DNA of 64,000 nt from Gillisia lutea (GCF_021568705.1 NZ_JAKGTH010000006.1:186001-250000); one strand, 5' to 3'. Counted from the stretch's first letter, positions 16,445 to 26,818 are shown. A program made the numbers and translations. Notes: generated by a model not told the origin, from the sequence alone.

Positions 16445-17875
16445 TTAATTATCGGTAATGGCATCAATTAAATCAGGAAAATATTCCGTGCCATCATTAC
16501 GATCAAATAATCCCATTTGATGATTATCAGGATACCCGTTATCCCAAATTACAGGAACAATTTGATGTTCTAATGCTTCCTGGGTCGTTTGTTCATAATA
16601 ATATTCACGGTAAGCTTCTGCCTCCGGTATATCTGCCCTGTAACTGGCTCCATATTCTCCAAGAATTACTCCAATACCCTGACTAACAAAATTATCATAC
16701 ATTTTCTGAAATTGTGTTGCAAGCCATTCTTCTCCACCCCATGATGCAGTAGCAGAAGGATCTGTTGCAATTTCGCCCCATTGCCATATATTATCGTTAC
16801 TCACATCTAAAGTAAATTCATAAGGATCATAATAATGCACCTCCATGAACATCCTGTCTTCTACTGAATCCTCGGGAATTTCAGCAAAATTTACCGTATG
16901 ATCTATATTCGTATTAAAACCCTGAACAGTTAAATACCTGTAAGAGTTTCTTCCACCGGTTTGTCGCACCGTGGTTATAAAGGTTTGATTAAAACTATTT
17001 TGAACGCTATAATATTCCTCTGTGGGAGTTCCATAATCTCCTTCAACCATAACCTCATTTGTACCTGCAAATATCAAGTGATAATCGTAATCTCTGAAAT
17101 GTATGGCGATTTGACGCCACATCTTGTTCAATCGATCATTCACATCTTCCTGTTCCTCATAAGTGGGCTGCATCCAGCCACCATCCCAGTGAATATTTAC
17201 CATCGCGAACATATCATTTTCCAAAACATAATTCACCACTTCCTCAACTCTCAAAAGTCCTTCATTACTAATGGTAAAATTTTCATCACCCTCTTCTATA
17301 TAATTGCTCCAGGCAACAGGTATCCTAACCGTATTAAATCCGGCGCTTTTTACAGCATCAATAAGTTCTTTATTAATCGTTGGATTTCCCCAGGCAGTTT
17401 CTCCGCCCACTGCATCTAATGAATTACCAACATTCCATCCCACTCCCATAATTTCTGATAATTCTACAGCGGTAAAATCACTCATTCCTGATGCATCCGG
17501 AGAAATCGATTGGGCTGTCGCTTCCTGCGTCACCTCTATTTCCAAAGATTTATCTACTGTAAATACCGTTACTATAGCAGTTCTGGGTTCCTCAGAATTA
17601 TTTGCAGAGGCTTCTATAGAAAGCATCGTAGTGCCAACACCCGAAGTCTTGGAAACTAATAACCAGTCGGCATCGGTTTTCACTCCCCAGGCAATATTAG
17701 CCGAGCACTTTATATTAATCGATTCACTACCACCAGCGGTAGCATACAACAGTTCAGTTTTATCTACTGAAATATTATTATCGGTAACCTCCCCGTCGTC
17801 ACTGGTGCACGCAATAGATATTAAGCTTACCGCTAACAACCAGGTGAAATTTAAATAAATAGCTAATGATTTCAT
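16445..17875 (-). CDS. BACON-GH5 endo-glucanase, probable xyloglucanase
   Basis: The 476-residue enzyme should cut the beta-1,4-glucan backbone. It has a lipoprotein signal (SLISIAC), a BACON domain at about residues 35-120 (ISVDKTELLYATAGGSESINIKCSANIAW) and a GH5 domain from about 130. In the latter, MGVGWNVGNSLDA and GFNTVRIPVAWSNY match subfamily 4-like GH5; the acid/base is Glu274 (GTNEVM) and the nucleophile Glu407 (LGEYGAS). The same BACON plus GH5 layout is known from the Bacteroides ovatus xyloglucanase BoGH5A. As an outer-surface lipoprotein it would make the first cuts. Subfamily is an inference from motifs. Confidence 0.88.
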   Translation of the reverse strand: MKSLAIYLNFTWLLAVSLISIACTSDDGEVTDNNISVDKTELLYATAGGSESINIKCSANIAWGVKTDADWLLVSKTSGVGTTMLSIEASANNSEEPRTAIVTVFTVDKSLEIEVTQEATAQSISPDASGMSDFTAVELSEIMGVGWNVGNSLDAVGGETAWGNPTINKELIDAVKSAGFNTVRIPVAWSNYIEEGDENFTISNEGLLRVEEVVNYVLENDMFAMVNIHWDGGWMQPTYEEQEDVNDRLNKMWRQIAIHFRDYDYHLIFAGTNEVMVEGDYGTPTEEYYSVQNSFNQTFITTVRQTGGRNSYRYLTVQGFNTNIDHTVNFAEIPEDSVEDRMFMEVHYYDPYEFTLDVSNDNIWQWGEIATDPSATASWGGEEWLATQFQKMYDNFVSQGIGVILGEYGASYRADIPEAEAYREYYYEQTTQEALEHQIVPVIWDNGYPDNHQMGLFDRNDGTEYFPDLIDAITDN

Positions 17876-17886
17876 ATTGATAGGTT

Positions 17887-20127
17887 TTATTTTACTGTTA
17901 TGGTAATTTTTGAATTTATATTTCTGGAAGAGTTCCCTGCTTTAAGGAGATAGGAACCTTTTTCTACTACCCAAGATTTGCTTTCCACGTTATAGTAGGC
18001 TAACTCTTTTACCGGAATAGTGAGGGAAACTGTTCTTTTTTCACCTGCCGGAATTTCTACTTTCTTAAAGGCCTTTAGTTCCTGCGCTGCCCTTTTCACC
18101 GCTGAATCAGGCTTGGAAACATATAACTGAACTACTTCCTTTCCTTGCATTTCCCCGGTATTCTTCACATCAATATTGACTGAAATTGTATCTTCTACTG
18201 AATAGGTTTTCTTTTCTGTTTGTAGTCCGGAAAAAACAAAGCTGGTATATGATAAGCCATAACCAAATGGATAGAGTGGTGCTATGTTTTTTGTGTCAAA
18301 CCAGCGATATCCAACCAGAATCCCTTCATCATAAGAAACTGTTTGGTTTCCCGGAAAGCTATTAGTAGCATGAGCAGGTGAATCCTCTAATTTTTCCGGC
18401 ATTGTCCAGGGCAATTTCCCAGATGGATTGATGTTGCCTAAGATCACATCAGCAAGCGCATTTCCACCTTCCGATCCATTAAACCAGCTCCACAGCAGGG
18501 CATTACTTTTTTCACTGATCTCCTTTATATCAAATGGGGCACCTGCGATCATCACTACGATAGTGCGGGGGTTTACGGCCAGTACTTCTTTAATTAATTC
18601 TTCCTGACCAAATGGTAGATCCAGATTAGCCCTATCTGATGCTTCTGTTTCATAATCTCTATTGGAACCAGCGAAAATAATTGCCACATCAGAATCTTTT
18701 GCTGCTTCAACTGCTTCTTCGAGCATTTGAGGATCCAGTTCATCTATAGGTACAGGTCCGTTTAAAGTAATATCTCCGAATTTTGCTTTTTCATTCTTAG
18801 CATATTTTTCCTGATACCCTTCCGCATAATTAATAGTAATACCTTCCGGAAGTCGGTGCTTTAAACCTTCCAGAGGAGTTACCTCTCTTCTGGTCTTGAC
18901 ACCAGCTCCAAAACCACCCAGCGCATTCTTTTTAGTGGCATTATTTCCAATGACAGCGATACTTTTTATAGCGTCCAGATTCAAGGGCAATAATTTCTTG
19001 TCATTTTTTAATAGTATAATACTTTCTGATGCAATTTTGTAAGCATCCTGAAAATGTGCTTCTGTATCTATACTTCCTTTAACACGTCCTTTATCATCTA
19101 TGCTTTTAATGGTATACATCACGCGAAGGATTCGTCTTACCGATTTATCAACTTCTGATTCGGCTATTTTTCCAGTATTTACAGCTTCAATGAGAGAATC
19201 GGCAAAATAAAATTCATTAAAAGGTTTTGGAGTACCCATTTCAATATCGGTTCCACTCTCCAGTGCCTTTTTCGTGGTATGAACTGCAGCCCAATCTGAA
19301 ATCACAATTCCTTCAAAACCCCATTCCCTCCTCAAAACTTCATTTAGCATATAGTTATTTTCACATAAATAATCACCTCTAAATTTATTATACGCTCCCA
19401 TAAAACTATATGCATTTGCATCTTCTACAGCGGCTTTGAAAGCAGGTAAATATATCTCACGCAGTGTGCGCTCATCTATCTGAACATCTACATAATCGCG
19501 ATGAGTTTCCTGATTATTCGCCGCATAATGTTTTATACAGGCTGCAACATCATTTTCCTGAAGTCCTACAACGAAAGGCACTACTATTTTTTTATTCAAA
19601 AACGGGTCTTCCGTGAAATACTCATATGTTCTCCCACCTAGAGGAGTCCGAATAATATTGATCGCAGGAGAAAGCAAAACATCCTTTCCTCTTGCTGCAG
19701 CCTCTTCTCCCACACTGTTTCCAAAAAGATAGCTCAGTTCCGTATTCCAGGTTGCAGCCAATCCACCTCCTGCCGGATAGTAAGTTGCAAAATCATTATC
19801 CCAACCTGCAGGTGCCCACGAATCCTTGGAAATTTCCTCTCTAACACCTAAAGGACCATCGGCCATGGTTAGCTCCGGAATACCCAAACGTTCCACTCCC
19901 GCTGTGGCAAACATCGTATTACCATGCAACATCCCAACTTTTTCTTCCAGAGTCATTTTACTTATTAAACTATCGATCTCTGTATCGAATTCATGGGTAA
20001 TAGGATCTCCTGAATAATTAGTAGTTACGGTTTTATTTTCTGTATTTGCAACCTGCGCCTGTTCCCGATCTTTACATGAAACTATCAGGAAGCTAATAAT
20101 GGCTAAATAGATGATCTTATTTTTCAT
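17887..20127 (-). CDS. GH3 beta-glucosidase (lipoprotein)
   Basis: The 746-residue protein has a lipoprotein signal (FLIVSC) and the GH3 layout: an N-terminal barrel with LGIPELTMADGPLGVRE and KHYAANNQETHRDYVD, the nucleophile Asp278 in GIVISDWAAVH, an alpha/beta sandwich, and a C-terminal fibronectin-like domain (PLYPFGYGLSYTSFVFSGL onward). Such enzymes release glucose from the non-reducing end of beta-glucan oligosaccharides. It lies 11 bases before the GH5 gene and 12 after another GH3 gene. Within the xyloglucan model it would act in the periplasm once xylose has been removed. Confidence 0.93.
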   Translation of the reverse strand: MKNKIIYLAIISFLIVSCKDREQAQVANTENKTVTTNYSGDPITHEFDTEIDSLISKMTLEEKVGMLHGNTMFATAGVERLGIPELTMADGPLGVREEISKDSWAPAGWDNDFATYYPAGGGLAATWNTELSYLFGNSVGEEAAARGKDVLLSPAINIIRTPLGGRTYEYFTEDPFLNKKIVVPFVVGLQENDVAACIKHYAANNQETHRDYVDVQIDERTLREIYLPAFKAAVEDANAYSFMGAYNKFRGDYLCENNYMLNEVLRREWGFEGIVISDWAAVHTTKKALESGTDIEMGTPKPFNEFYFADSLIEAVNTGKIAESEVDKSVRRILRVMYTIKSIDDKGRVKGSIDTEAHFQDAYKIASESIILLKNDKKLLPLNLDAIKSIAVIGNNATKKNALGGFGAGVKTRREVTPLEGLKHRLPEGITINYAEGYQEKYAKNEKAKFGDITLNGPVPIDELDPQMLEEAVEAAKDSDVAIIFAGSNRDYETEASDRANLDLPFGQEELIKEVLAVNPRTIVVMIAGAPFDIKEISEKSNALLWSWFNGSEGGNALADVILGNINPSGKLPWTMPEKLEDSPAHATNSFPGNQTVSYDEGILVGYRWFDTKNIAPLYPFGYGLSYTSFVFSGLQTEKKTYSVEDTISVNIDVKNTGEMQGKEVVQLYVSKPDSAVKRAAQELKAFKKVEIPAGEKRTVSLTIPVKELAYYNVESKSWVVEKGSYLLKAGNSSRNINSKITITVK

Positions 20128-20139
20128 AGCGGTGAATCT

Positions 20140-22305
20140 TTATCTTATGGTTAGTTTTTTCTTTAATTGAATATTATCTGAAGCCTTACCAATCTGAATT
20201 TCTATAACTCCTGGTTCCAGTACAAACTTCTGCTCTTCGACATTCCAGTATCTTAGGTCTTTTTCCCGAAGTTTAAGTGATACCGTTTTCGCTTGACCTT
20301 TTTCAATAAATATTCTTTTGAATGCTTTTAAAGCTTTTCTGGGTCGGGAAACTTCTGCCTCTCCGTAATCGACATAAAGTTGAATTACTTCATCTCCATC
20401 AAAATCCCCCGTGTTTTTAATGTTTACTGAAATTTCAAGTTCTTCATCTTCTTTAATAAAGGGTTTCTCTAAGTTGAGATTGGAGTATTCAAAATTTGAA
20501 TAACTCAGGCCATGACCAAATGAATAAAGCGGATTACCCTCAAAATACATATAGGTTCTTCCATTTCTAATGTCGTAATCCATTAAAGTTGGTAGATCTG
20601 TAATAGATTGCACCCAGGTTTGTGTTAAACGGCCGGCAGGATTGTAATCTCCGAACAACACATCTGCCAGGGCGCTTCCCATTTCCTGGCTATTTTGCGC
20701 CATATGTAGTATAGCCGGAACATTCTCCTGAGTCCAGTTAATACTATATGGGAAACTACTAGCCAATACCACAACAGTATTTGGATTTGCCTTATGAATA
20801 AGTTTAATTAAATCTTCTTCTTCCAGTTCTAGTGACTGCCTGTCTACCGATTCTTTCCCATTGCTTGGCACAGGACAGTTGGCCCAACCGGCATCGCAGG
20901 TAGGATGATTCCCTACCACCACAATGGCGACATCTGCCTCTCTTGCAAGTTTTACTGCTTTTCCATCAGCGTTATTTACAGCATAAGATACCCTGATATT
21001 CTCTCCTGCTTTAGATCTTATTCCTTGTAAAGGGGTTATTTTGTAAGGGGGAGTTCCGCTGTACCAGTCTAACAGGACCTCATCAGCTCTTTTCCCAACA
21101 ACCGCTATATGCTCTAATTCATTTTTATTGAGAGGTAATAAATTTTTCTTCTTATCATTCTTTAAAAGCACGATAGATTTTCGAGTTGCCTCAAGGGCCA
21201 GGTTTTTATGTGCTTCCGTTTCCCATGGATCCTTTTCTTCACTTTTACCAATTTGTGAATAAAGATTCTCATTAGGATTATCTAAAAGTCCAAGTTTTAT
21301 CATAACCCTGTAATTTCCACGTATTTCCTTATCGATATCAGCTTCCGTTAGATATCCATTGGAAAGAGCTCCGTAAACAGCCTCGGTATAATCGTCTAAG
21401 AACTGATTAATTCCAGCCTTCACTGTGGCAGCTGCTGCTTTATATTTATCAGGATAATATTTATGGTCTGAAAGCAATAACTTAAAAGCACCTCCATCAG
21501 TACAAATTATACCATTTTGCCCCCATTCTTTTTGCGTGATCTCCTTTAGCATTGGGTGTACCATCGCCGGAATACCATTTACCTTATTATAAGCTGCCAT
21601 GTAAGCCCTGGACCCTCCTTCTTCTACTCCCATTCTAAAAGGAACTGCATAGTATTCCCTCCAGAGGCGTTCATTAAAATTAGAAGATGTATAGGTACGA
21701 CCATCTTCATTACTATTTGCCAAAAAGTGCTTCATCAGGGCAGCTGTTTGCCAGTAATCCGGATGATCTCCCTGCAATCCCTTAATAAAAGCAACGCTTA
21801 ACTGTCCGGTTAAATAAGGATCCTCCCCATAACTCTCTTCAGTTCTACCCCATCTGGGATCTCTTGCCAGGTCTGCATTTGGTGCTCTAACTACTAATGA
21901 GCCCCTATCGTATTTTTGCAGGGTATACCGCGTTTCAAAAGCTTCTGCATTTGCCACTTTTTTAAGCAGGTGTGTATCCCAGGTTTCCCCCAGCCCATAG
22001 GCCTGAGGAAAAGTAGTAGTTGAAAGAGGTGCCTTACCTTTGCCTCCCCATTGAGCAGGCCCTCCAAGCGCGAGACCATGTAAACCTTCAACATGTCCCG
22101 TGGCCTTAATTCCTAATCTGGGAACTGAAGGATTTGTACTTAAAGCCTTTACTTTTTCATCCAGACTCATTAAAGAGAGAAGGTTATCAATCCGTAGTTC
22201 AGTATCCAAATTGGGATTTTGGAAAGGATATTCATACTTCTCCTGTGCCACTGAAGTACAGTAGCAACACAAAATACATATAAACATTCCAACTTTTCTA
22301 AGCAT
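20140..22305 (-). CDS. GH3 beta-glucosidase or beta-xylosidase
   Basis: The 721-residue enzyme has a signal peptide (MLRKVGMFICILCCYCTSVAQ) and a GH3 catalytic domain of a different branch from its neighbour: VEGLHGLALGG, RAPNADLARDPRWGRTEESYGEDP, MKHFLANSNEDGRTY, and nucleophile Asp270 in IICTDGGAFK. The C-terminal sandwich and fibronectin-like domain (YSFGHGLSYSNFEYSNL) are present. This branch contains both beta-glucosidases and beta-xylosidases, so the sugar cannot be decided. Its ATG overlaps the stop of the GH97 gene by one base, showing tight coupling. Confidence 0.9.
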   Translation of the reverse strand: MLRKVGMFICILCCYCTSVAQEKYEYPFQNPNLDTELRIDNLLSLMSLDEKVKALSTNPSVPRLGIKATGHVEGLHGLALGGPAQWGGKGKAPLSTTTFPQAYGLGETWDTHLLKKVANAEAFETRYTLQKYDRGSLVVRAPNADLARDPRWGRTEESYGEDPYLTGQLSVAFIKGLQGDHPDYWQTAALMKHFLANSNEDGRTYTSSNFNERLWREYYAVPFRMGVEEGGSRAYMAAYNKVNGIPAMVHPMLKEITQKEWGQNGIICTDGGAFKLLLSDHKYYPDKYKAAAATVKAGINQFLDDYTEAVYGALSNGYLTEADIDKEIRGNYRVMIKLGLLDNPNENLYSQIGKSEEKDPWETEAHKNLALEATRKSIVLLKNDKKKNLLPLNKNELEHIAVVGKRADEVLLDWYSGTPPYKITPLQGIRSKAGENIRVSYAVNNADGKAVKLAREADVAIVVVGNHPTCDAGWANCPVPSNGKESVDRQSLELEEEDLIKLIHKANPNTVVVLASSFPYSINWTQENVPAILHMAQNSQEMGSALADVLFGDYNPAGRLTQTWVQSITDLPTLMDYDIRNGRTYMYFEGNPLYSFGHGLSYSNFEYSNLNLEKPFIKEDEELEISVNIKNTGDFDGDEVIQLYVDYGEAEVSRPRKALKAFKRIFIEKGQAKTVSLKLREKDLRYWNVEEQKFVLEPGVIEIQIGKASDNIQLKKKLTIR

Positions 22306-24305
22306 TATATTCTTTTAAATCTAACAGCAGCTCCTCCGGCAGCACCTAAATGTAATTTTAAGATGTCTCCTTTTTTTACTTTCCTGTTGGTGATACTTAC
22401 TTTTTCAGGGTGATTATCATAATCAGTATTTTCTTTGTCAGCGTAGATTTCAGCCGTATAAGTAACTCCTGCTTTCAAAAAATCAAGGGGTATATCAAAA
22501 TCCCTGGCTTTTTCATTGGTGATACTTCCAAGGTACCAGTCATCGCTATGCAGATCTTTTCTAACCGTGGTAATATATTCCCCTATTTCCCCATTTAGCA
22601 CTTTAGTATCTTCCCAATTTGTTGGCACATCGTTTAGAAATTTAAAAGCCGGCTGGTTAATATAATTCTCCGGAAGATCGGCATACATCTGGACAGGCGA
22701 AAATACTGTAACCAGGAGCGCAAGCTGTTGAGCCGCGGTACCATGCACCCTACGTCCCGGATAGCCCTGACTAATTTCTACATCTAATATTCCGGCAGTG
22801 TAATCCATGGGCCCTGCCAATAATCTTGTAAATGGTAATACAGCGGTATAGTTCGGTGGATTGCCGTCACTCCAGGCATTATATTCCTGTCCTCTGGCTC
22901 CTTCCCTGGACATCATGTTAGGGTAAGTTCTTCTCTCCCCGGTATCTTTTATAGGTTCATGAAAAAAAACAGTTAATTTATACTCTGCAGCTTTTTTCAA
23001 CACATGGCGATAGTAATTAACTCCAAACTGACCGTGGTGCCACTCTTTCATATTCATTTTAGATCCTACCTGCCCAATTTTCACACTTTTTATTCCCACT
23101 TTATTATAAAGTTTGAATGCTTCATCAATCTGACTCAAATAATTTATCAGGTTTGATCCAGTCTCATGATAACCGATGATTTCAACACCATGCTCACGGG
23201 CATAATCTGTTACCTCTTTCAAATCAAAATTATCGGCTTCTTCCGTAAAACTAAATTGATGCATATGGTTTTCATACCATTGGGGTGTCCAGCCTTTATT
23301 CCAGCCTTCAATCAAGAGATTATCTACACCAAGCTGCTTGCAATAATCTATATATTCCTTGGCATTTTTCGTGGTCGCACCCTGATTTTCACCTTCCCAA
23401 AAAGTATATTTTCCAATATGCATTCCCCACCAAATTCCAATGTATTTATATGGTTTTATCCAGCTGGAATCTTCATATTTATTGGGTTCATTTAAATTTA
23501 AGATCAAATAGGAAGTTATAAGATCGGTAGGTTTTTCAGCAATTTGCAGGGTCCTCCAGGGTGTAATAAAAGAATTTGTAGTGCGAACTTTCACCCCGTC
23601 TGACCATGGAACAAGATCTACCTTTAATTGATTATCTGAAACCCGGGCCAGAGTCATACTTGCAAAATCCTGCAGGTTTGCTTCGTGAAAACTCAAAGCC
23701 AGTCCGCTATTACTTTCAATAGTTAGGGGAGTATGAACTGTATCCAAAGTACTAACTGGTGAGGCAGTGAATAGATTTTCATAACGCTGCTCATCATATG
23801 CAGGAATCCACCAAGCTTTACCATCATTCTGTAAATTGAAAGTAGTAAGCTCATCCATTATAAAAATACTGTCTTCTATGCCCTGTTCCGGAAATTCGTA
23901 TCTCAAAGCTATTCCATCGTTATAAGCACGAAAATGAATATTCAGTCTTCTTTTTTTATCCGTTCGCTCCACAAGTTTCACTTCCATCTGATTATAATGG
24001 TTTCTAATCTTGTGTTTTTCTCCCCATACCTGTTCCCATTCTTCATCAAAAGAAGAGTTTTCAACTTCCAGCACCTCCATATTTTTGTAAAGGGAATCGC
24101 TATTTTTAAACACAAAACCCATTGAGGAAGGTTGAATTAGTATAGCATCACCATGAGACACCTTGTACGAAGGTTTATTATTATCAAGATTAAAGGAAAT
24201 TTGATTCGTGCCATTTGGTGACTTTAGCTCATATCCCTTTTTCTTCTGCGCATAGCCAGAGTACGCCATCAATAAAATAGTGAAACATACAATTCGTTTA
24301 ATCAT
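22305..24305 (-). CDS. GH97 alpha-glucosidase or alpha-galactosidase
   Basis: The 666-residue protein has a signal peptide (MIKRIVCFTILLMAYSGYAQ) and the GH97 layout: an N-terminal sandwich (SPNGTNQISFNLDNNKPSYKV), central barrel and C-terminal domain. GH97 includes inverting alpha-glucosidases (SusB type) and retaining alpha-galactosidases. Glutamates appear in GYHETGSNLINY, FFHEPIKDTGERRTYPN and GARGQEYNAW, positions resembling the inverting group, but loop sequence differs from the second GH97 in this window (SVKIGQVGSK versus AVKSGYVGR). The subgroup needs alignment. Its place in a xyloglucan-type operon is unexpected, since alpha-glucose or alpha-D-galactose is not a standard xyloglucan side chain. 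Confidence 0.88.
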   Translation of the reverse strand: MIKRIVCFTILLMAYSGYAQKKKGYELKSPNGTNQISFNLDNNKPSYKVSHGDAILIQPSSMGFVFKNSDSLYKNMEVLEVENSSFDEEWEQVWGEKHKIRNHYNQMEVKLVERTDKKRRLNIHFRAYNDGIALRYEFPEQGIEDSIFIMDELTTFNLQNDGKAWWIPAYDEQRYENLFTASPVSTLDTVHTPLTIESNSGLALSFHEANLQDFASMTLARVSDNQLKVDLVPWSDGVKVRTTNSFITPWRTLQIAEKPTDLITSYLILNLNEPNKYEDSSWIKPYKYIGIWWGMHIGKYTFWEGENQGATTKNAKEYIDYCKQLGVDNLLIEGWNKGWTPQWYENHMHQFSFTEEADNFDLKEVTDYAREHGVEIIGYHETGSNLINYLSQIDEAFKLYNKVGIKSVKIGQVGSKMNMKEWHHGQFGVNYYRHVLKKAAEYKLTVFFHEPIKDTGERRTYPNMMSREGARGQEYNAWSDGNPPNYTAVLPFTRLLAGPMDYTAGILDVEISQGYPGRRVHGTAAQQLALLVTVFSPVQMYADLPENYINQPAFKFLNDVPTNWEDTKVLNGEIGEYITTVRKDLHSDDWYLGSITNEKARDFDIPLDFLKAGVTYTAEIYADKENTDYDNHPEKVSITNRKVKKGDILKLHLGAAGGAAVRFKRI

Positions 24306-24321
24306 CCTAATAATTTTATAC

Positions 24322-26718
24322 TTATTTCAAATTTTGAATACTGAACTTTACCGAGGAATCGAACGGATTTTCATCGATTACAAATTTTCCGTTTTTTCTG
24401 GTAACGCTAATTGATTTTACAGCATCGCTCTCTGGCAGAAAAATATTTCCTTTTGCTGAATTAGTACCTTCAGAAGCAAACACCTCTAAATTTAAATTAC
24501 TCCAATCCATATATTTAGTAGACTGAGCCAGTTTTATATGCGGAAGAATGGTACCGTCCTTCACTAAAACAATTATTGGAATTTCACCGGCTTCAATATT
24601 ATGCCAGCCACCTTTATAAACTTTCCTGGTTTGGTAATCTATCCAGGTTCCGGGAGGTAAGTACACATTTCTTCCGGTAACTTCTTCAAATAAAGGAGCT
24701 ACAAGCATGTCTGATCCAAAAAGATACTGATCATCAATTAACCAGGAACCCGCATCATCAGGATATTCCACAAACATGGCTCTTAACATAGGCAATCCTT
24801 TTTCTGAAGATAGTTTTGCCTGGGCATAGATATAAGGCATTAAACGGTAACGCATATTATCTGCCTTACGGAAACCGGTCAAGAAATCTTTACTGAATTC
24901 CCATGGTTCTGTTGGAGGCTCACCATGGCTACGCACGTGAGAAGTTAACATCCCAAATGGCGTCCAGCGTCTATACACATCTTCTGGTGAAGCAGTGGTA
25001 AACCCACCTACATCATGACTCCAAAAGCTAAATCCGCTTAAACCCAGTGAGAGACCTCCACGTAAAGTAGCCGACATAGCCGTATTGGTAGTAGCTGCAT
25101 CTCCTCCCCAATGTAAAGGATATCGCTGACTCCCGGCCCAGGTACTTCTTGCCCAGATCAAACTATAACCTTTCTCCTTTTTAGTGATTTCTGCAACGGC
25201 CTTATTATATCTTAGAGGGTAGAGATTATGCTCATAGAATCCTGTTCTGCCGGAATGATATAATCCTGAAGCCGGTGCTGCTTCGCCAAAATCTACCTTA
25301 AAAACACCAACCCCCTGGTCGAATAGTTTTTTTAGTTTATTCTGGTACCAGCTTACTGTTTCAGGATTTGAAAAATCCAGGGTAGCATCTTCATAAGGTA
25401 TGTTGCCTTTTCCATCCTTTACGGCATATCCATTTTCTACGATCTCATTAAATAAGGTGTTTTTCGGAGTAAAATACGGCAACTGCCATAAGCATACCTG
25501 GAACCCGTCATCTTTAAGATCGGCCATCATATCTACGGGATCTTCAAACCTGTCCTTGGCAAATTCATAATTGTTACGCCAGTCTACGTCAAACCATCCC
25601 GTATCAAAATGGATTACATCACTGGGGATCTTATGTTTTCTTAAATTATTTGCAATTTCTCTTCCTTCCCCTTCAGAAAAATAGGTGATCCTGCTCATCC
25701 AGAAGCCAAAGGACCAGAGAGGTGGCATTTCGGCCTTTCCGGTGAGATTGGTATACTCATCCAGTACTTCTTTTGGCTCTCCCAGGAATACAAATAGATC
25801 TGCCTCATCATCTCCTATATACATAGAATTCGCAGCATTGAAATACTTTCCAAAATCAACAGAAATCGGGGTAGAAGTGTGCATAAAAACTCCATATCCT
25901 CTGCTACTCATATAAAACGGAATAGGCTTATACATAGTTTCATTCTGAACCCCATTTGCATCATCGGTCCATAAGATCACTTTTTGCCCTCTTTTATTGA
26001 ATTGAGTAAAAGATTCACCACAACCAAAGATCTTTTCATCTGGTGATAATGTTAAAACAGCATCCATGCTCCTGGAATAATCTTCCGCTCTGCGTACAAA
26101 AGAAAAAGGCGTAACGGGAGTATAAGTATTAGAAACATCATTTAGATGTAACGTACTGGTTAACAATTTTCCTTCGTCATCATAGAAAGATACTTTCCAG
26201 GGTTTTTCTTCAATAATTACAGATCCGTTTTCACTGGTATATTTATGGCCTTTATCAATCTTGGTATATGTCCAGGCTTCTCTATTTATCGGGGCCTTTC
26301 CATCTACCAGCATTAACGAAGATTCATCTTTTCTGAATTGAGGTCCGGAAGTCATTTTTAACCTTACGGTTCTATCCGAAACAAATTGAATAGAAAATGG
26401 CAATTCAGGGGAAGCTGCATACTCGGTAGAAGGGAACTCATTTGCACCTACCGAATCTAACCTGCTTAACATATTATTGAAAGCCTGCCTGGTAACAAGA
26501 TTATGCCGAATATATTTAATCTTGCCCTTGCCCGTTTCAGGATTAAAACTGGTTAATTCGTCGGCAAGAAAGTAAGTATTACGATAGTCTTCAAAATCCT
26601 TACTAATATCAGGCGGCTCATTCAAGACGTCCGTATTCTGAATTTGTGAGTGAGAAGCAGTGATACTTCCAATACAGAACATTACAAAGAGTGAAAATGT
26701 TAGTTTATTGATCTTCAT
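24322..26718 (-). CDS. GH31 alpha-xylosidase (YicI-like)
   Basis: The 798-residue enzyme should remove alpha-1,6-xylose from xyloglucan oligosaccharides. It has a signal peptide and a GH31 barrel that closely resembles E. coli YicI: PPLWSFGFWMSRITYFSEGE, HFDTGWF, nucleophile Asp476 in FKVDFGEAAP, then WARSTWAGSQRYPLHWGGD, RGGLSLGLSGFSFWSHDVGGF and RAMFVEYPDD. The KVDFGE form of the nucleophile motif is the one seen in alpha-xylosidases rather than in alpha-glucosidases (which mostly have a DMNE or DGxE type). It is the strongest single clue to the PUL substrate. Confidence 0.9.
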   Translation of the reverse strand: MKINKLTFSLFVMFCIGSITASHSQIQNTDVLNEPPDISKDFEDYRNTYFLADELTSFNPETGKGKIKYIRHNLVTRQAFNNMLSRLDSVGANEFPSTEYAASPELPFSIQFVSDRTVRLKMTSGPQFRKDESSLMLVDGKAPINREAWTYTKIDKGHKYTSENGSVIIEEKPWKVSFYDDEGKLLTSTLHLNDVSNTYTPVTPFSFVRRAEDYSRSMDAVLTLSPDEKIFGCGESFTQFNKRGQKVILWTDDANGVQNETMYKPIPFYMSSRGYGVFMHTSTPISVDFGKYFNAANSMYIGDDEADLFVFLGEPKEVLDEYTNLTGKAEMPPLWSFGFWMSRITYFSEGEGREIANNLRKHKIPSDVIHFDTGWFDVDWRNNYEFAKDRFEDPVDMMADLKDDGFQVCLWQLPYFTPKNTLFNEIVENGYAVKDGKGNIPYEDATLDFSNPETVSWYQNKLKKLFDQGVGVFKVDFGEAAPASGLYHSGRTGFYEHNLYPLRYNKAVAEITKKEKGYSLIWARSTWAGSQRYPLHWGGDAATTNTAMSATLRGGLSLGLSGFSFWSHDVGGFTTASPEDVYRRWTPFGMLTSHVRSHGEPPTEPWEFSKDFLTGFRKADNMRYRLMPYIYAQAKLSSEKGLPMLRAMFVEYPDDAGSWLIDDQYLFGSDMLVAPLFEEVTGRNVYLPPGTWIDYQTRKVYKGGWHNIEAGEIPIIVLVKDGTILPHIKLAQSTKYMDWSNLNLEVFASEGTNSAKGNIFLPESDAVKSISVTRKNGKFVIDENPFDSSVKFSIQNLK

Positions 26719-26743
26719 TTAAATCATTTTTACTGAACCTGGA

Positions 26744-26809
26744 ATCACAAGTGAAAATTTTAAGCACGATATAATTATACTTTCTGGCTAATTCGCAAGC
26801 ACTTGTGAT
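26744..26809. repeat. Inverted repeat between GH2 and GH31 genes
   Basis: ATCACAAGTG (26744-26753) and CACTTGTGAT (26800-26809) are perfect complements 46 bases apart, with a further GG/CC pair beyond one mismatch. The 100-base gap here is the largest inside the operon. No U-tract follows, so it is more likely an mRNA processing or stability stem than a terminator. Confidence 0.5.
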
Positions 26810-26818
26810 CCCTGATTC

